DNA from: Glossina fuscipes
Lineage: Eukaryota; Arthropoda; Insecta; Diptera; Glossinidae
Length of the DNA: 64,000 nucleotides
Reading direction: 5' to 3'
Assembly (NCBI RefSeq): GCF_014805625.2
Contig: NW_023998415.1
Location: 34,974,447 to 35,038,446 of the forward strand
This document shows positions 1 to 12,649 of this stretch, piece by piece (position 1 is the stretch's first letter; each line of letters starts with the position of its first letter). Position numbers and translations under genes: made by a program. The notes beneath the pieces are model-generated. The model ran no database searches and had not been told where the DNA came from. It saw only the letters and a list, made by a program, of their open reading frames with translations.

Positions 1-849
1 TTCCACATTAACCGAACTTTTTTGAAATGACACTCTATAGTATAGCGGCACCTATTAATTACTCTTTGAGTTAGAACAGACAGTACGTGGTTCGGTGCCT
101 TCCTTCCGTCAAACATATATGATGACCATCACGCTAGGCAATCAAATATCGAGCTTTGTTTCGCAGAAATTAATTGATAACACAAAGACGCGTAGAAAGT
201 GTTGTACTCGTAAGTTGGGCTACCGCATAACGCAGTAGTTAAGAATTCTGACTACCAAATCTGTAGTAAGTGCTCAATCGGTAAAGGCATAATTAGACTG
301 CTACGCTGCTTTCCTATCTGTTTCTCTCTTTTCCCACTTCTTTCTAACTATCACCGTGTAGGGAATATCATCAAATCCGTGAACGATTGGCATTTACTTT
401 ATATGCCCCATTTAGCCCCGTGTAGCTTCTGCCCTACCACGATGACAGACAAGCTTTATGATGACGTGGAGATCGTTCAGAATACTTGACTAACATTGTC
501 CTGCATCGATCGATTGTCCTACACACTGATATTCAATTAAGGGTAGACGTTTCGAATTAAAGCAACTGGCAATGGGCGGCACTAGCGGAATGCGCATTTT
601 TTTTCTTTTAACTTGCAACTTATGGATGACGTGAAATTTTCCTTTGGTTGTTTTTTTTTTTTTTTTTTTTTGCTGTGGGCGAAACTAAACATATCCTTTA
701 AGAGAAATAAGTGTAGGCGAAACGTAGGTAGTTCTTGGGTTAAAATATTTTTAGCCGCATTAGCATAAACGTATACATTTTTATTGCTACTTGAATATGT
801 GTGTACACAAATGCCATGCCATGCATATATGCATTGTAAGTTATATTAA

Positions 850-874
850 CATATATATATATATATATATATAT
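850..874. repeat. (TA)n microsatellite
   Basis: Uninterrupted alternating T and A. Similar TA tracts recur at 3419, 4315, 7586, 14127, 15003, 22741, 36583, 44118, 44340, 56311, 61793 and 62445. Confidence 0.9.
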
Positions 875-3050
875 GTATACAATGCTTGCCGTGTTGTGTA
901 AATTAAGGTTTATGCGTTTTGTATAAGATTAAGTGTTATTTTGTGTGTGTTTTACTAATCACTCAAGTGTAAGGTTAACAAGCAAATACACAAGCTTTCA
1001 TTACGACGCTCATTATTAAACTCGTGAACACAGTAGAGCAACCAGCAAACGACTAATTAATTAATGTTACCGAAATGAACTTTATATTACGTCGACATTT
1101 CTATTTGTTTCTCTCGTGCATTTATCATAACAAAAAGATCACAACTAACTAACATAAGCATTATATTTCGAAGAACAGTAATAGCGTAGCGCCTTGAGAC
1201 GAATCATAAATAATCACCATCCGAAGAATATTTCCAAAAGAAAAACAAAAGCTCAATAGATATTGTAGCCTATTCAGAGGTAATTATGGAAAACATTTTC
1301 TTAACACGGCTTCAGACTTCTAGTCATTGCATGCGAATGCATGGCAATCAACTAAGAGCATATGCACTAGATTTCAATTTGTATTGCAATATTGACAATT
1401 TCAACAATAACAAATAAATTAAAACGTTATAGTAGGCCAAGTACACTCCTTCCATATATAAATCGACATTATTCGTGAGGACAGTAACATGAGCAAGGGT
1501 CCAAATATTTTCAGGAAATCATTTTCATCATAGGATATTAAAAATCAAACCTTTTTTGTCATATAAATACTTATAGGTGGCGACTTGTCGACTGAACACA
1601 AAAATAGATGAACAGATAACAGACGCACCCACATAGACAAACGTGCTTATAACGATTCAGTATCGTGTTCTGTATCGTGTTCTACATATGCTGATGTAAA
1701 ATAAAGATTAGTCTTCTGGGGTTCGCACATATATATGTCGCAGTCGGATAGAATATTTACAAAATTTTACTTAAAGAATTGAATACTGAGCGAAACTTGT
1801 TCACTTTTATTTTGAAGAACTACACACTTACTGCAACTCTTATTCAAATAAATTCATGTGATGGACTACCAAAAACTTTAAACTTATACCGGGTTAGTCA
1901 AGCCAAAAAGTACTTTTAAAAATTTCGTATTTTTATACACATCACCACGGTGAACGTTCACAACACCTACAAATATTCATCGCATACTCTTTAAGGTGCA
2001 CATGTTATCAATCTATTACTGTGAGTTTATCATTTCGTCGAGTTGTTAAAATCATTATTAAAATAGATATACCTTCTTAACAAAAAATCAACAAAATCGA
2101 ACTCAAGGATTCGTCCGTAATTATCAAAATTCCTCAGATAAATAAGTCGAAACATTTGAAAGTGAACCCTAAGTTACACGATTACCTATTAAGTGCTACG
2201 AAATCGATATGAAAAATATTATTTGAAATATAAACAAGAAATGTTATATACAACACGATTGATGGCGTATATCAAGTGAATAGCTCTTCGCTCGACCTGA
2301 ATAGTAGATTTTTCTTATTAAATAAAATAAATTTTTACAATAAACTAAAAACTTCTCAAGCAAGCAAGCAGTGCGCTGGGATGCAGACGAGCATTGAAAA
2401 AAAAAACAAAAATTGATTTAAAACGACCAAACATTAACCATTTATTTATTTGTTTATTTATTTATTTTTTTTGTTAATATTAAATCAATATAAGATTTTC
2501 ATATCGTTGACCGTATTCATTGCATTGCCGTTTGTCTGAACGTAACCGAACGTGCACATACTTCTCATTGAATTGAGAACATCAGTTTTGAAATTAGCCG
2601 CAAACACAATTAGTAGTGTAACCGAAAATTCTGAAAATGAGAAAAACTTTTTTTTCAGTGTATTTTCATCAATGATTTTATTAGTTGAAAAAAAAAAAAA
2701 TAAGAAGAAAAATCAACTCACTTATCAAATATTTAGAGAAGTAATGGTTGGTAAACATTAAAAGTTGTTTAACACCATAACTGATGAAATTGGTATACTT
2801 GGTTAACTTAAAACTCATTGCAATAATACTCAAGTGGATATAAAAACGTTATTTGCCAACATTATTCATTTCACTTAACTTGACATAAGACGAAGCGCAA
2901 GTCAAAGCTAAGCTAAAGCATATAAATACCATTAAGAACTACTTAAGGTTCTCCTTTAAAAACTTACATATAAAATTTTCTTAAGTGTTTACGTTAAATA
3001 GTCGCTTCCACTGCTAAAGACATCAAATGCTTTGCTGTCAGCGTGTTACG

Positions 3051-3125
3051 TGAAAAGAAAAAGAAAAAAAAAACAGAGCAAAAAAAAAACAGAGCAAAAA
3101 AAAACAGAGCAAAAAAAAAACATAG
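3051..3125. repeat. A-rich short tandem repeat (about 16-17 bp unit)
   Basis: Four head-to-tail copies of a unit made of an A run followed by CAGAGC (last copy CATAGC). Unit length varies by one base because the A run varies. This looks like slippage-driven expansion with no coding potential. Confidence 0.8.
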
Positions 3126-4261
3126 CCTTAAATACTTTTAAAAGGTGTGACAACCGCTAACAATTCTTGTTTAGTTACTTAGTCAACATCTTACATTAGC
3201 GTCGTCTCATGATTCTCATTAATAAATCTTTACCGAGTTTACCAAACATGATACCAAAACGTGATACACGACAAAGAGAGTTTGTGTTGACAACGACAAC
3301 AACAATTCTCACCGTGACGACAGTAATCACATACTTACTAAAGGTAACGATTCACAAGTCTGTTGTCCTAGAGTTTGAAATTGCGTTTGTTTTGTAAACT
3401 ATACATGTGCAATCGCGTATTATATATATATATATATACGTATATAATATATATTGACCCGTACACATTTTTGTTTTTCGTTTCCAAATATTTAAAACAA
3501 AATTAAGCCAAGATTCTATCGCCCAAATATTTGGATGCATCTTGTTTAATTCACAGATTTTATGCATCCGTAATGCGTTACAAATCAAGTGAAAGGATAC
3601 GAGAGTTTCAGTCTATCTTTTAAATAAACGTTTTTAATACGTTTACCTGTTAGTTCTTAGTTGTTTTTTGATGAAATATTCTTTAATATCATTAACGGTA
3701 AAATTTTATTTTGAATATTAATCGTTTTACGAATTCAGGGCCATAAATTATCGTTAAGGCTCTCCAGGCATCGTCATCATCATCATCATCAGGTGAAACC
3801 TTTGCGCAGATAAATAGTATAAGTGATTGAACAATGAATTGAATTAATCGAGCACTGAATAAACTAATTTTATAAAGATTATAGACTGACGTGTCATTTG
3901 CACAACATATATCACGATAATGGCCGATTTATGGCGTCAAATATTGTTTAGAAGCAGAAATCTTATAATATTTTTCAATTTTCTCTTTTATTTTTTTAAT
4001 AAGAAAAAAACTTTTCATTTCAAAGTGCTGCTGAAAAATACGTAAGTAGTTCGTTCATATCATTCTACCTTTGCTTATTCTTTTATTTATTTTTTTCAAA
4101 ACAAAACTTTACAATTATTTTTCATATATTAAATAGTTGCAGCCATGTCGAAGGCATCTTTCCAAAATTATAAAACTCTTAAAATAAAAAACTATTAAAG
4201 TAGTTTTAGAATAAAAAAAAAAAAAAAAAAAAGTTTTGAAATGGTCTGCAATGGCGTGAAT

Positions 4262-4340
4262 ATTGTGAATAAAAATTAAAAAACAATAAAAACAATAAAA
4301 ACAATAAAAATATATGTATATATATATATATATATATATA
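4262..4340. repeat. (AAAACAAT)n-like array merging into (TA)n
   Basis: Repeats of an A-run plus CAAT unit from about 4275 pass directly into a TA tract that ends near 4340. Low-complexity DNA only. Confidence 0.8.
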
Positions 4341-4710
4341 AGTCAGTAAGTTTTTTTTACAGACTCACTCTTAAAACTTTCTATTTAATCTACTTGCATA
4401 GTATTTAGTATTTTAAGCCGATTTTGTTACCTGTATGATATTTTATTCGATTTTAGCCAAAAGTAAACTTGGAAAACTTTACATATTATTTACTTATGAC
4501 GGAAAACTCATTTTCCAGTTCCTCTTCTTTATCGTTTCCTATTCGTTGTTACTTTTTCTCACTGTTTTCATTTAAAGTTATGCATTCCTTACCTTAGTTA
4601 GCATTAAAGTATTTATTTGGTTTTAACATAGTTTTCTAATTAAAGCCTCTCAAAAGTTTTCCAAGCCTTTTCATCGCAACTATATGTAAACTATATTAGA
4701 ATGTCTATCT

Positions 4711-4713
4711 TTA

Positions 4714-4750
<37 letters not shown>
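4711..4750. repeat. (CT)n microsatellite
   Basis: Alternating CT with two TTT interruptions. Longer CT arrays lie at 19458 and 34856. Confidence 0.85.
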
Positions 4751-5688
4751 GCCATTTTCTTGCGTAACAACAAACAAAAGTTTATTTATTTCACTAGAAA
4801 ACTTTCCATAATATATTTATCGGAAACGGTATAAAATTAATATTACCGAAAAGAGAAATGACCAACGGAATGACTTTTGAGCGTAAAAACAAAATCACCC
4901 TATTTAACGGTATGCGGAGTAAACATTTAGAAATTTTTTATTAAATTAAAATATTGCATTTTATTACCATAGTAAAATTACTTACTTACTTACTTACTAC
5001 CTTTTGATGTCTCAAAATCATTTCAATATTAAATTGTACTTGTGCACCAGGTGTACAAGTGTATCTTTACTAGGTTTTCTAAAACATTTTATTACTTTGT
5101 CTATAAGTATTTGTCAGACTGTAATTCCATCAGGTGAACGCATTAGTTTGAAGTTTTAAGCAACGGTATATGCTACGCAATTATATGTGAAAAGACATAA
5201 TTGCTGCGAGCTTAGAATAAATGGAGTTTTATGCCCAAAAAGAAAAAAAAAAGTTATAATACTTACAGGGCTTACAGGTTAAATCGAAGGGAAATGCGTT
5301 TGAATCGCATGCCAGGCAATGAAAAATGCGCAGAACAAAAGACTGCAAATTTAAAAGTCTCTGGTGCATTGTGTATGGTCAACCGATAACATCGAGAGTG
5401 AAATCGCATATTTCTTGACATGCATTCATTTAGCGGGCTTAGCTAGAAAGCAATTCCACGTATTCGACGAAATCATCTCTGGAGGATGCCATCATCGATA
5501 ACCGCTGTAATTGCAACGATCAATAAAACAAAAGTGGTTGGATTCAACAAAGTAAATTAGCTTTTCGTAATGATAACGCTGAGCCTCCTATTGGAAAAGC
5601 ACTACACAAAAGTATGCCACGATCAGTTCAAAGAGAGCCTCCATTATATTGAGAATAAAGGTACGAAAAATTGGAAAAATGGATCCTT

Positions 5689-6040
5689 TTTTATACCCAT
5701 CACCAAAGGATGAGGGATATGTTCCTTTTGTCAAAACGTTTGCAACGTCCAGAAGGAAGCATCAGATACCCCACAAAATACATATATTGCTGATAAGCAT
5801 CAAATTCTGAACCGATTTACGAATGTTCGTCTATCCATTTTTGTAATGTCTGCGCCAAAAATGAAGCAATTACCTTCAAATTTAGCAGAAACATCGGAAG
5901 TTCTTGCATACAGGTTGGTATTGAAAATTGGACAAATAGATCGAAGGACACGCCCACAGCACCAAGTAAGCATAAGAATTTTATTCTTTTACTTCTGTTG
6001 TCTTTTTTAGGGTAACAGTGATGGGTATAAAAGATCCGAT
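5689..6040 (+). mobile_element. Family A repeat, copy 1
   Basis: Opens with TTATACCCATCACC and closes with the inverted match GTGATGGGTATAA followed by a degraded head (AAGATCCGAT). Internal blocks recur in the other A copies: ATTTTGTCAAAACGTTTGCA-like text, an 'agaccccacaaaatatat' block, a GTCCGTC run, and 'cacgcccacagcacca'. I see no coding capacity. Plus is defined here as the tail on the left and the hairpin head on the right. It lies 150 bp from a family B copy in head-to-head arrangement. It is likely a non-autonomous element or relic; class unknown. Confidence 0.65.
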
Positions 6041-6190
6041 TTTCAGGCAAACATTCCTTTTGTGTATCTAATATGTCACTATTTGTTTATAATAAGAGAT
6101 TTTATATGTGTACCAATGAATATAAACTTTGTAATTAAATAAACTACACATTAAAATACGGGATCATTTGTACACGTAATGTAACGAAAC

Positions 6191-7084
6191 GCAAGTAAGA
6201 ACATTATAGTCGGGCAAGCCCGAACATTAAATACCCTACACCATATTGTCTAAAACTATTCTCTATTTTTATTATAGAACACAAAAATTATATCTTGTTT
6301 CTATATAAAGGCCAATTTTTAATGTGCGTATTTATGGGGAGGCGGGCCGAAAGCACAACCTAATGGACTACAAGTTTAATCTTTACATAGGGCAGAAGCC
6401 AAAAATAGGCGTACAAGGTCCCGGATTTTCAGTGTCATGAGTCAATTTTCATCGCCACGTATTATAACTTGGACAAAAGATCAATTTTCGTGACAATCTT
6501 TATTAAGGTAGATTTCAGAAAATAAGCCAATATGGTCTAAATTTGGTACAGTACATTTTTTTATATCAAATCACTATTATGGTATAATTTTCATCGTGAA
6601 GCATTGAAAACTATTACTTTTGTAGTGTGAACTTTAGGTTTTGTTATAGAGGTTTAAAAGCTACCCCAGCCGATCTAAAGTTTTCATACATACTACTACG
6701 AAATACTACTACTTAGACACTATTGCCGAGATATTCTGAAAAATTCAATTCTTTCCCATACACCGACTTTTCAAAATATGGCTTTATATGGGACGTGGTC
6801 GAAAAAGTGGACCGATCCGAACCATTTTCAATTGCTTTCTTCCTTGGGTCAAAACACGTCACTCTATCAAATTTCATCAAAATATCTCAAAAATTGCGAC
6901 CAATACTATGGACGCAAATTTACGTGGAAAGATATCAGACGGACAGACAGGCTTAGATCAATTCAGATTATCATTCTGAATTGCTTGGTCTAATAAAAGA
7001 TGGATCTATCTTACGCGATTCTGCGTGTTACAAACGATCGCACTAACTCAATACACCCTGTACCAAAAGTGGTGTACGGTATAA
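6191..7084 (+). mobile_element. Family B repeat, near full-length copy
   Basis: Begins with GCAAGTAAGAACATTATAG, then the perfect hairpin arms GTCGGGC / GCCCGA, then ATACCCTACACCA. Ends with TGTACCAAAAGTGGTGTACGG, itself partly palindromic. Inside are blocks found in every B copy: 'tttgggtcaaaacacgtcac' (about 6845), 'aaaaagtggaccgatccgaa' (about 6804) and 'cagacggacagacaggctta' (about 6936). Three overlapping 60-77-residue open frames cross it in different frames, which argues against coding. Best reference copy of family B in the window. Confidence 0.7.
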
Positions 7085-7585
7085 ACAGCAAAATTTCTTT
7101 ATATAAACTATGCCTTTCATAGGCATGACCGAAGATGTATTAAATTTGCCAGTTGACAAACCATAATTAACATCTTGGAGCGTCCTTTCTCTCTATGTTT
7201 TTTTTTGCTCTATTCCTCTGCCGTAATTCCGATTTTAAATTGAAAATTTTGCCCACAAAAACAGATTAGGGATCTAATTCTGGATAACAGAAATCTGCTA
7301 CAATAATAGTAAAAACTTTTCAACAATAGGTTAGGTACTCTAGATAGTAGACTTGCGCTACGAATGACGAAAACAATGATTTCTGTTACTTTGACAATAT
7401 TTGAACAAAATTCTCTCTGTTTCAGTTTTTTACATTATAGAATAATAATAAATATTCTTCATATTTCGATTTATTTTATACTTACACGTCTTGATTCAAT
7501 TGATGTGCAAATAAACTCTCTACGTTAAAGTTAGTTGCCTTATAGAATGTACTGAACGCATTTAGTTGTTCCACCATTCTGCCTA

Positions 7586-7606
7586 TATATATATATATAT
7601 ATATAT
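7586..7606. repeat. (TA)n microsatellite
   Basis: Pure TA tract immediately upstream of a decayed mariner copy. Confidence 0.85.
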
Positions 7607-7639
7607 AGATAGCTTAGATGTTACTATTGTACTTTATAA

Positions 7640-8025
7640 GTCTCAGTTGTTTACAAGCTGTCGTCTAGTGTGCATCAATGTGTGAAGAAATGGATGTTAA
7701 CATGCAGCACTTACGGCATTTCATGTTATTCGGTTGGAATAATTAGAAAGTTGTTTACGGGCTTCCGTGCAAAAAATTGTTGTGTTCAGGATGATGAATG
7801 TGCCGGCGACCCACGAAATGTATTGGATGAAATGAATCAAAGTCTACTAAACAACAATGGAGCATAAACTCAAAAAAAGCTCAATGTACGGCTAAAAATA
7901 AATCAAGTTAATAAGGAATTTCAGTTCTATTGCAGTTCTATCGAAATCGAAGAAATACAGAAGGAAGCAGAATGCATTCACCCTGATGTAGCCGAAGAAA
8001 ACAAAAATCGTAGAAATCGTAGAGT
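7640..8025 (+). pseudogene. Decayed mariner transposase (N-terminal part)
   Basis: Reading from about 7690, the frame gives MQHLRHFMLFGWNN then a stop, the pattern of a mariner N-terminal helix-turn-helix. After several frame changes it gives NNGA-TQKKLNVRLKINQ (about 7850-7910) and IQKEAECIHPDVAEENKNRR (about 7950-8013), which correspond to the second helix-turn-helix and the GK(I/V)xK..WVPHxLTExxKxxR region of mariner transposases. At least three frame breaks or stops separate these blocks. No catalytic D,D34D part follows; family A sequence begins at 8144. The lineage differs from the intact mariner at 42.5 kb. A dead, old copy. Confidence 0.72.
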
Positions 8026-8143
8026 TCTGGAGTACGTGCCATCAGGGAATTCGCTTTCAACGTGGGCCAGGAACTTCAGCCATTTGCGGCTTATTATCTA
8101 CGCCGGGCGCCTTCTCATTATCGGCACTTTAAAAACAAGCTTT

Positions 8144-8570
8144 CTATACCCATCAGCGGAGAATGTCATTTTGTCACAACCTTTGCAACGGTCAGAAGGA
8201 AGCTTCAGAGACCCCCACAATATAATTATATTCTTGATCAGCATTAAATTCCAAATCAATTTGAGCATGTACTTCCGTCCGTCCGTGCGTTTGCCTGTCT
8301 GGGTAATGTCTGTTGTAAACATTGTCCCGATGAAGTCAAATTAAACCATCGACATCGAACTTGGCGGAAAGATTGGAAGTTCTTAGGCGCAGATTGGATT
8401 CCATTGTTTTTGCTAGTTGCCCCTAAAGTACAACACATACACCGTATCAGTTTTCACGTCCACCCAACATTATAGAGTATAAAGATGTAATCAATTTCTT
8501 TTTCTCCCTAAGACCCCGGTGGTGGATATATAAGATTCGGTCACGATCGAATATAATTTTTTTACTCGTG
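8144..8570 (+). mobile_element. Family A repeat, copy 2
   Basis: Starts at CTATACCCATCAGCGG and ends with a well-preserved head read in reverse: GATTCGGTCACGATCGAATA, then ATAATTTTTTTACTCGTG. Internal blocks include 'ttttgtcacaacctttgcaa', 'agacccccacaatata' and 'gtccgtccgtgcg'. It follows the mariner relic at 7.64-8.03 kb with only a short unassigned spacer. No coding capacity. Confidence 0.65.
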
Positions 8571-8799
8571 CTGTTTATATTCGTTTAGTCGTACATAATC
8601 TGTTTGATCGATTCTCTTGTGTACTATTTCTGCATGTTTTTAAGATGTAATGTAGCGTTGTTGTTTTTCATAGTGGAAGTATGTTCTACAAGAATTCTTT
8701 ACAGAATTCTGTAGACAATTGCCCCTAAGTCTTAACCACGGTCTCTTAACTCTCAGAAATCGGATAAATCGACCCAAACTGAATGAAAGGAATAGAGTG

Positions 8800-9480
8800 C
8801 ACTGAACTAATGATGATGCCTAAACCGGCTAAACTAGAGAATGATATCAACCCTTACAGGCCAATAGGTCTTCTAAGCATCCTTTCGAAAATCTTTGAAA
8901 AACTCCTACTATGTAGATTGCAACCAATATTGAACAATGCCATCAAATCATTAAGGAAGTAAGCAATGCGTTAGAAAATAAGATTCTTAGATTTTAAAGA
9001 ATCTTTGATAGGTGCTTACATCCAAGACCTCTTTTTAAACCGAAAAAAAAACTTTGCTGCCCTTTTATGACTAGTTTTTCGCTTGTATTTACAAAACCGG
9101 AAACAACGAAATATCAGAAGTTTGTGAAATCATTGCGGTCATCCCGTTCGGTGCTGTGTTAAGTCCTGTGGTCTACACCAGTTTTTCGTCGTGGCTGAGG
9201 CCGTCACTGCCGCTACATATGTGGATGATACAGGTTCAACTGCAAACAGCGAATGTAAAAGCGTATCTTCAATTATGAAATGAAACGTATGCACAAATGC
9301 TAAAAAATCGTTGCACATCACATTTACTTTAAAAAAAAGTCCTTACCATCCCGCATCTATTAATGGTGTTCAAATTCTTAAAACGAACTGCAGGAAGTAC
9401 CTAGGCCTGCATGTAGATAGAAGACTGACTTGGAAAAATCACAAAAAGGCAAATAAAAAACATATGCATTGGAACATAAA
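8800..9480 (+). pseudogene. Jockey-like non-LTR retrotransposon, reverse transcriptase relic
   Basis: From about 8818 the frame reads MPKPAKLENDINPYRPIGLL and continues SILSKIFEKLLLCRLQPI. This is the conserved RT block of jockey-clade elements (PKPGK...YRPISLLS..SKIFEKLLLxRL). Further on, GAVLSPVVYT (about 9151-9180) matches the GSVLGPxLYT block, and TYVDDTG (about 9214-9235) matches the F/YADDT catalytic box with the two aspartates kept. CRKYLGLHVDRRLTWKNH (about 9391-9445) matches the C-terminal YLGLHLDRRLTWxxH block. Stops and frameshifts interrupt the blocks and the spacing is shortened, so the copy is dead. Blocks are in the usual order on the plus strand. Confidence 0.8.
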
Positions 9481-9559
9481 AAACCAAACGTTGGCGTTAT
9501 ATGCTGTTGCCGTTGTCCTGTTCTTTGTTTCCAATGGCAATGCAATTTTTCCCATGCCT

Positions 9560-9714
9560 ATTGCGATGCCAGCCTTTTAATATGGCTTCTTGATATGCCC
9601 AAGAAAGGTTCATGACCTATCATGGTCCTGTGGGCTCACCTGTTCACCAGACAGTTAGCCGTTTCGTTGCCCCCAAAATCCGAATGGCCAGGCGCCCGTA
9701 TTAGATGCACATCA
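9560..9714 (-). pseudogene. Non-LTR retrotransposon RNase H fragment, opposite strand
   Basis: Reverse-strand translation from 9714 gives DVHLIRAPGHSDFGGNETAN and then CLVNR followed by a stop. This matches the RNase H box W(V/A)PGHSGIxGNExAD of I/R1-type and jockey-type elements, with N in place of the final catalytic D. Text below 9640 resembles the downstream part (EPFLGISRSHIKRL). It abuts the plus-strand jockey-like relic, so two fragments in opposite orientation are joined here. Confidence 0.6.
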
Positions 9715-9967
9715 GCGTTTGAGGCACTTCAGTACAAGCCTAGAGGTTATCATTCGCCTCTTTAGAAACTTGAACTGCTTGACTGTCGGAAAGAGTTTTT
9801 ATTTAGAAAATGAATGTAAATATATATGTATGTAACTATATAAGTTATACGTTTAAAATAAATTCCATCGGTATATGAAAACAAGGATACAAGGTTTTGT
9901 GCAAACCATTAGGAATATTATATTGCACGCCTTCTTTTTGAAAATTCCATAGCAGATATAAAAATTT

Positions 9968-10190
9968 CAATCATCAAAATGCCTGAAAAATTGTGTCGTG
10001 TAAGTTGAACAAGAGACTACGTGAACACGCATCGGATGGATAGACAAGCAGACAGACAGCGAAATAAGCTTAGATTGATTCAAAATCATTTTCTTATTCA
10101 TGCCTATGTAATAAAAGATAGATCGATCTTAAAAATACCCGCACAAACTTAATATATCCTGTATCATAAGTACTGCAGGATATGATAAAG
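9968..10190 (+). mobile_element. Family B repeat, 3'-end fragment
   Basis: Contains the B blocks 'catcaaaatgcctgaaaaat', a 'gacaagcagacagac' run, 'agcttagattgattcaaaat', then 'aacttaatatatcctgtatc' ending near the B terminus. The head is absent. Confidence 0.55.
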
Positions 10191-10471
10191 TCTGCACAAC
10201 ACAAATTGTTTGCATGTTTCCGCTCTGGAAATTTCAATGCCCGGTGCTCTTGTCAAGAGCAAAAAAATAGCGCAAACTTACGGATCAAAACAGAAATCAC
10301 AAATGTTGGTGAGATTTTGTTTGTTTTGGTTTCTCCTGAGCTACGTTTTCTTTGATCGACATTATTAATGTTCATGCTATATTTAACCTATAGCACACAA
10401 GATGTTTGTAGTATATTTTATATTATATAGCTTCTATCTCGATCATGTAATCATATATCAAAGCAATCTAG

Positions 10472-11416
10472 GCAAGCGTTATAGTCGGGCAACACCAATT
10501 ATTATATACCTTACGTCATTTCACTTAGTGCAGTTATTTGCTCATTTTGGTAATCATGCGCCAAAAGTGCACATTATTTTCATGCAAATGCATAGTTTTC
10601 TTGAAAGCCCGCATATTGGAAGATTAGATTTTCTTTTCATATAAAAGTTTGTGTTTCGTGACAGCGCCTACATTTGTAGGGATGCAAAAAAATAGAACTA
10701 TGTGATCCAAATTCCTTACCGTTAAAATTAAGTTTTTTTCTTAGGGCTTGCTACTCATAAAATATCTTACATGAAGTGAGGCCAAGAAATAGACCCATGT
10801 GGTTCAACCTAGGTCCACTTAATTTTCTTTTTTAATTACTATCATAAACAAATTTTCATCACAAAAAAATTAACATTTAGTCTTCTTCGGCATATAAGGG
10901 TTTACATTTCATGAGAATCTTTATATGCGGTGGGGTCTAAAAAATAGACCCATTTACCATTATCACCTACATGAAACATTGGAAAATCGACTTTTAACCA
11001 TATACGGATTTAGCTTCTGTAGGAGAGAAGGTTCATAAAATTATCCCAGCCCATTCATAGTTTTCAAAATAATTTCGTATGCCAAAATACTACTGCGTGG
11101 CCACTTCTATCGAGAGATTTTGAAAATTGCAATTTTATTCCATATAACAACATTTCAGAATACGGTGTTATAAGGTCGAAAAAGCGGACCGATCCGAAAC
11201 ATTTTCAATAGCTGTTGTCCTTGAAGTAAAGTAGTTCTGTGTAAAAAATTTCATCAAAATATCTCAAAAATAACGATTGCAGTTTCAAAACAAATTAACA
11301 TACACAGACATCAGACGGACAGACAGGCTTATATCGGGTCTTTATTAAGCTCTTCTAGGCATTACGCACGACCGCACTAACTTAATATACTCTCTACCAC
11401 AAGTGGTGTACAGTAT
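10472..11416 (+). mobile_element. Family B repeat, near full-length copy
   Basis: Head GCAAGCGTTATAGTCGGGCA with a damaged second hairpin arm, then ATACCTTACG. Internal B blocks follow in the same order as at 6191-7084, including 'aaaaagcggaccgatccgaa' (about 11178) and 'cagacggacagacaggctta' (about 11311). Ends with ACCACAAGTGGTGTACAG. Length is about 945 bp. No coding capacity. Confidence 0.65.
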
Positions 11417-12649
11417 AGTGATTCTGAATCGATCGATATAACAAAAGCTGGGTCTACTTAAGCCCTTTCGGGTGTTACATACGTCCACTTACAAATTTAA
11501 CCACAACCGATGTAAGGTGTCAACATGGATGCTTGCAGAAAGTAATATTTTATTAAATCTAATGCATTTAAAGAACAAGAAAAATAAAATTTCGAAATGT
11601 TGCCTTCGGTACACATTTTTAATTTGCTCATATGTCGCAATGGTACCCTCACATCGCATATATGTTATAGTTACTCTAGAAAGTGTATAAGAAAACATGC
11701 ATTAAATTGTGTGTGAACTTCCCTAACGAATATATTTTTCTCACTTGCTTTTATTAATTTAATTTTAGTTTTATGCTTGGGTATGGGTAATATATTTAAG
11801 CCACGATATACTTAACTGTATATTTGTTATAATTAACATTAATGTGCGGTTCATATGAAAAATATGTGGTCACACAATGTACACATGTACATATGTATAT
11901 GGGTTAATTGAAAAGTTTCTAAAGCGGTATTTAGGGTATTTTGAAATTTTTAACCTCCATATAAATAACACCATATACACTTTCAAATCGTTTTATTTGT
12001 TAGCAAGTAACGCAGTACGAAAAACATAAACGTTGCTCCAATTGAAAAAGAGAAACAATATGAAAATCTTGCAGTAATTACAGTTATTTTGCAAAATGAA
12101 GCTTTCTAACTGACTTTGCTTAATGGGCATCATTCGTAAGGTTTAGAAAATATAATTATTAAATAAATTATTAACTCCGCATATGTCATGCATCTCAAAT
12201 TGTAATGACGTAAAATATATTTGTTATTTAATTTTTTAATTATCTACCTGTGCCCTATCTCGTCGAATATACCAGAACTTCGTAGAAGGCGTTTACATTT
12301 CCTGAATTGTCCAATTATAGGAGAATGTCTTATAATTGCTATCACGCGAGATGCATATGCAGACAACTCACCACGTTATAGTATTACTCGCTGCGATGTA
12401 CACTTTCATACGCACCATAAAAACTAATTACTCGATTTGAAGTTATAGAAGAGAAATATTAATTTTATTCCTTTTCAGTATCTACTCCTATACCCAATTC
12501 TCTAATCCTATCGACAACTCTTGGCCACAGATGTCGCACAAATTCTACTTGGCCTTGCCCCTTTTATATCCTTATCGATTATCAAGAACATCCCTATACT
12601 AAGGATATTCCAAGATACCCTTCATTACAATTACTCAGTTATATTATCC
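11417..12649. other. Non-coding stretch, nothing recognised
   Basis: AT-rich DNA without a recognisable gene or repeat family. Two roughly 70-residue open frames at 11472-11698 overlap antisense to each other and resemble no family I know. Confidence 0.5.

Larger units (their letters stand above)
1..5688. other. AT-rich non-coding stretch, no gene recognised
   Basis: No open frame here looks like a protein: the longest are 60-80 residues, low complexity, and lack recognisable motifs. The stretch holds simple repeats: a T run at about 650-671, TA arrays at 850-874 and 3419-3436, A-rich minisatellite and AT arrays near 3050 and 4270, a CT array near 4711-4750, and a CTTA repeat at 4980-5000. 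It could be intergenic or part of a large intron; the sequence does not decide. Confidence 0.6.
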
